The notes beneath the pieces were generated by a model. That model was not told where the DNA came from. It searched no databases and was given only the letters and a program-made list of their open reading frames with translations. DNA of 7,071 nucleotides. It comes from DATIJJ01 sp039936115. Its GTDB lineage: Bacteria; Pseudomonadota; Gammaproteobacteria; DSM-16500. Of this stretch, positions 5,927-7,071 are shown piece after piece. A program made the translations under genes and the position numbers. Each line of letters opens with the position of its first letter. Position 1 is the stretch's first letter. The DNA lies in the NCBI GenBank assembly GCA_039936115.1, contig JBDTIZ010000147.1:1-7071 (forward strand). The letters are read 5' to 3'.

Positions 5927-6127
5927 ATGTCTGAATATCGTGTTTGCAAGATCGCACTAGAACACTCACAATCCATTCAAAATCTTAAATTTGACAATAA
6001 AGAAGACGCTGAGCATTACGCTAAGAATCATTCTATTTTAGATGATGATCACATGTACGATGTGCAAAAAAACGATAAAGGCGAGTTTGCTACCATTAAG
6101 TCATATTTGAAGGGCGACACAGTCTGA
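5927..6127 (+). CDS. Small hypothetical protein upstream of argE
   Basis: I do not recognise this 66-residue protein. It is soluble, without a signal peptide or membrane segment, and acidic to neutral with one cysteine (C7). The pattern suggests a beta strand (YRVCKIAL, 4-11), a helix (KEDAEHYAKNHS, 25-36) and two more strands around YDVQKND and FATIKSY (44-60), a small alpha/beta fold. It is well supported as a real gene: AAGGAG (5915-5920) lies 6 bp before the ATG, and the stop codon is 1 bp from the argE start, so the two are almost certainly co-transcribed and probably translationally coupled. A role linked to argE is possible, but nothing in the sequence shows it. Confidence 0.75.
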   Translation: MSEYRVCKIALEHSQSIQNLKFDNKEDAEHYAKNHSILDDDHMYDVQKNDKGEFATIKSYLKGDTV

Positions 6128-6128
6128 T

Positions 6129-7071
6129 ATGAGCGCATTTCCACAAACTATTTCAGATTGGTTAAAGAAATTAATTTCTTTTGATACCACCTCTAGAAAT
6201 TCAAATTTAAATCTGATCGATACGATAGACGACTGGTTGAAAACACAAGGTATGACCAGTCGCCGTACGTACGATGCGTCTCAGCAAAAAGCGAATTTAT
6301 TTGCAACACTTCCCGCATCAAATGGTTCAGTGCAACAGGGTATTATTCTTTCAGGTCATACAGATGTCGTGCCAGTCGATGGACAAGAATGGAATACAGA
6401 TCCTTTTATCGCAACAGAAATAGATGATCGCGTCTACGGTCGTGGCACCGCGGATATGAAAGGATTTATTGCGGTCGTACTTGCCCTAATTCCTGAATTT
6501 AAAAAACAACAATTATCACAACCAATCCATTTTGCATTTTCATACGATGAAGAAGTGGGTTGTCATGGCGTACGAGATATTCTGACTGATATCAAACAGC
6601 AAGGATTACAACCACGAGCTTGTGTTGTGGGAGAACCCACTCTGATGCGCCCCGTTGTTGCGCACAAAGGAATTAATGTATTTCGCGTTCGCGTGCATGG
6701 TCGTGCGTCCCATTCTTCATTAACAACAAAAGGATGTAATGCAATTGAATATGCTGCGCAATTGATGAATTGGATTCGCGAATTCGGAAAAACATTACAA
6801 CATGGACCACAAGATAAATTTTACGATGTCCCATTTAGCAGTATGACTACCAATTTAATTTCGGGTGGAAATGCAATTAATACTATCCCAAATCTATGCG
6901 AATTTTTCTTTGAATTTCGAAATTTACCAACTGTCTCTCCGCAAACAATTCGGAATCAAATCGAAAGTTACATAAAAAATGAATTATTACCCAATATGCA
7001 GCAGGAGTATCAAGATGCTGGTATTGAGTTGGATCTGATTGCTGCTGTGCCTGGATTAGAAGCATCAGAAC
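6129..7071 (+). CDS. argE: Acetylornithine deacetylase, 3' end cut by the window
   Basis: Zinc peptidase-like M20 enzyme that hydrolyses N-acetylornithine to ornithine and acetate in arginine biosynthesis in the cytoplasm. 314 residues are present of about 380 usual; the frame is open to the window end. Metal and catalytic residues visible: H77 and D79 in SGHTDVVPVDG, D109 in GRGTADMKGF, general base E141 and ligand E142 in DEEVGCHG, and E169 in GEPT. GRASHSS (191-197) begins the dimerisation domain, with H195 reaching the partner active site in related enzymes. The last metal-binding His lies beyond the window. ATG at 6129 is 1 bp after the small gene's stop; no good Shine-Dalgarno is placed for it, consistent with coupling. 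The ArgE assignment over other M20 members rests on EWNTDPF after the HTDVVPVDG motif and on the GEPT context. Confidence 0.9.
   Translation, partial: MSAFPQTISDWLKKLISFDTTSRNSNLNLIDTIDDWLKTQGMTSRRTYDASQQKANLFATLPASNGSVQQGIILSGHTDVVPVDGQEWNTDPFIATEIDDRVYGRGTADMKGFIAVVLALIPEFKKQQLSQPIHFAFSYDEEVGCHGVRDILTDIKQQGLQPRACVVGEPTLMRPVVAHKGINVFRVRVHGRASHSSLTTKGCNAIEYAAQLMNWIREFGKTLQHGPQDKFYDVPFSSMTTNLISGGNAINTIPNLCEFFFEFRNLPTVSPQTIRNQIESYIKNELLPNMQQEYQDAGIELDLIAAVPGLEASE

Noticed and set aside
6883..7065. Minus-strand open frame opposite argE
   Set aside because: It is a shadow of the conserved M20 coding region.

Overview
The window looks like an AT-rich gammaproteobacterial chromosome, most plausibly from a host-associated lineage such as Legionellales. 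That placement is inferred from the AT-rich coding style, a large eukaryote-like protein with leucine-rich repeats and a U-box, and a proteobacterial-type ArgE. No marker gene fixes the taxon.

Layout. Bases 1-194 hold the decayed C-terminal end of a histidine-kinase ATPase domain, with stop codons, a frameshift and an apparent internal deletion. It runs into an intact frame for two receiver domains in tandem (195-926), so this looks like a broken hybrid kinase whose receivers survive. A GC-rich hairpin repeat (933-1012) separates it from the convergent minus-strand 806-residue LRR/U-box gene (1044-3464), a candidate ubiquitin-ligase effector. Upstream of that, on the same strand, is a LysE/RhtB-type exporter (3512-4102).

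A 187-bp divergent control region (4103-4289) follows. It carries several perfect palindromes, one of them inside the probable promoter of the next gene. That gene is a fused MarR repressor/GNAT acetyltransferase with a TTG start (4290-5228), followed 6 bp later by a second GNAT acetyltransferase (5235-5717). Exporter, regulator and acetyltransferases may form a small module for modifying and exporting an amine or amino-acid-like compound; this is inference from layout.

Next comes a 117-bp, almost perfectly palindromic element (5757-5873) with 50-bp arms, flanked by a direct CTAA repeat. It shares its sequence modules with the repeat at 933-1012, so both belong to one family of non-coding mobile or repetitive elements. 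Its right edge may supply the -35 box for a small unknown gene (5927-6127), which is 1 bp from argE (6129 to the window end, truncated there), an arginine-biosynthesis enzyme.

The most notable items are the U-box protein, the nested palindromic element and its relative, the eroded hybrid kinase, and the palindrome-dense divergent promoter region.
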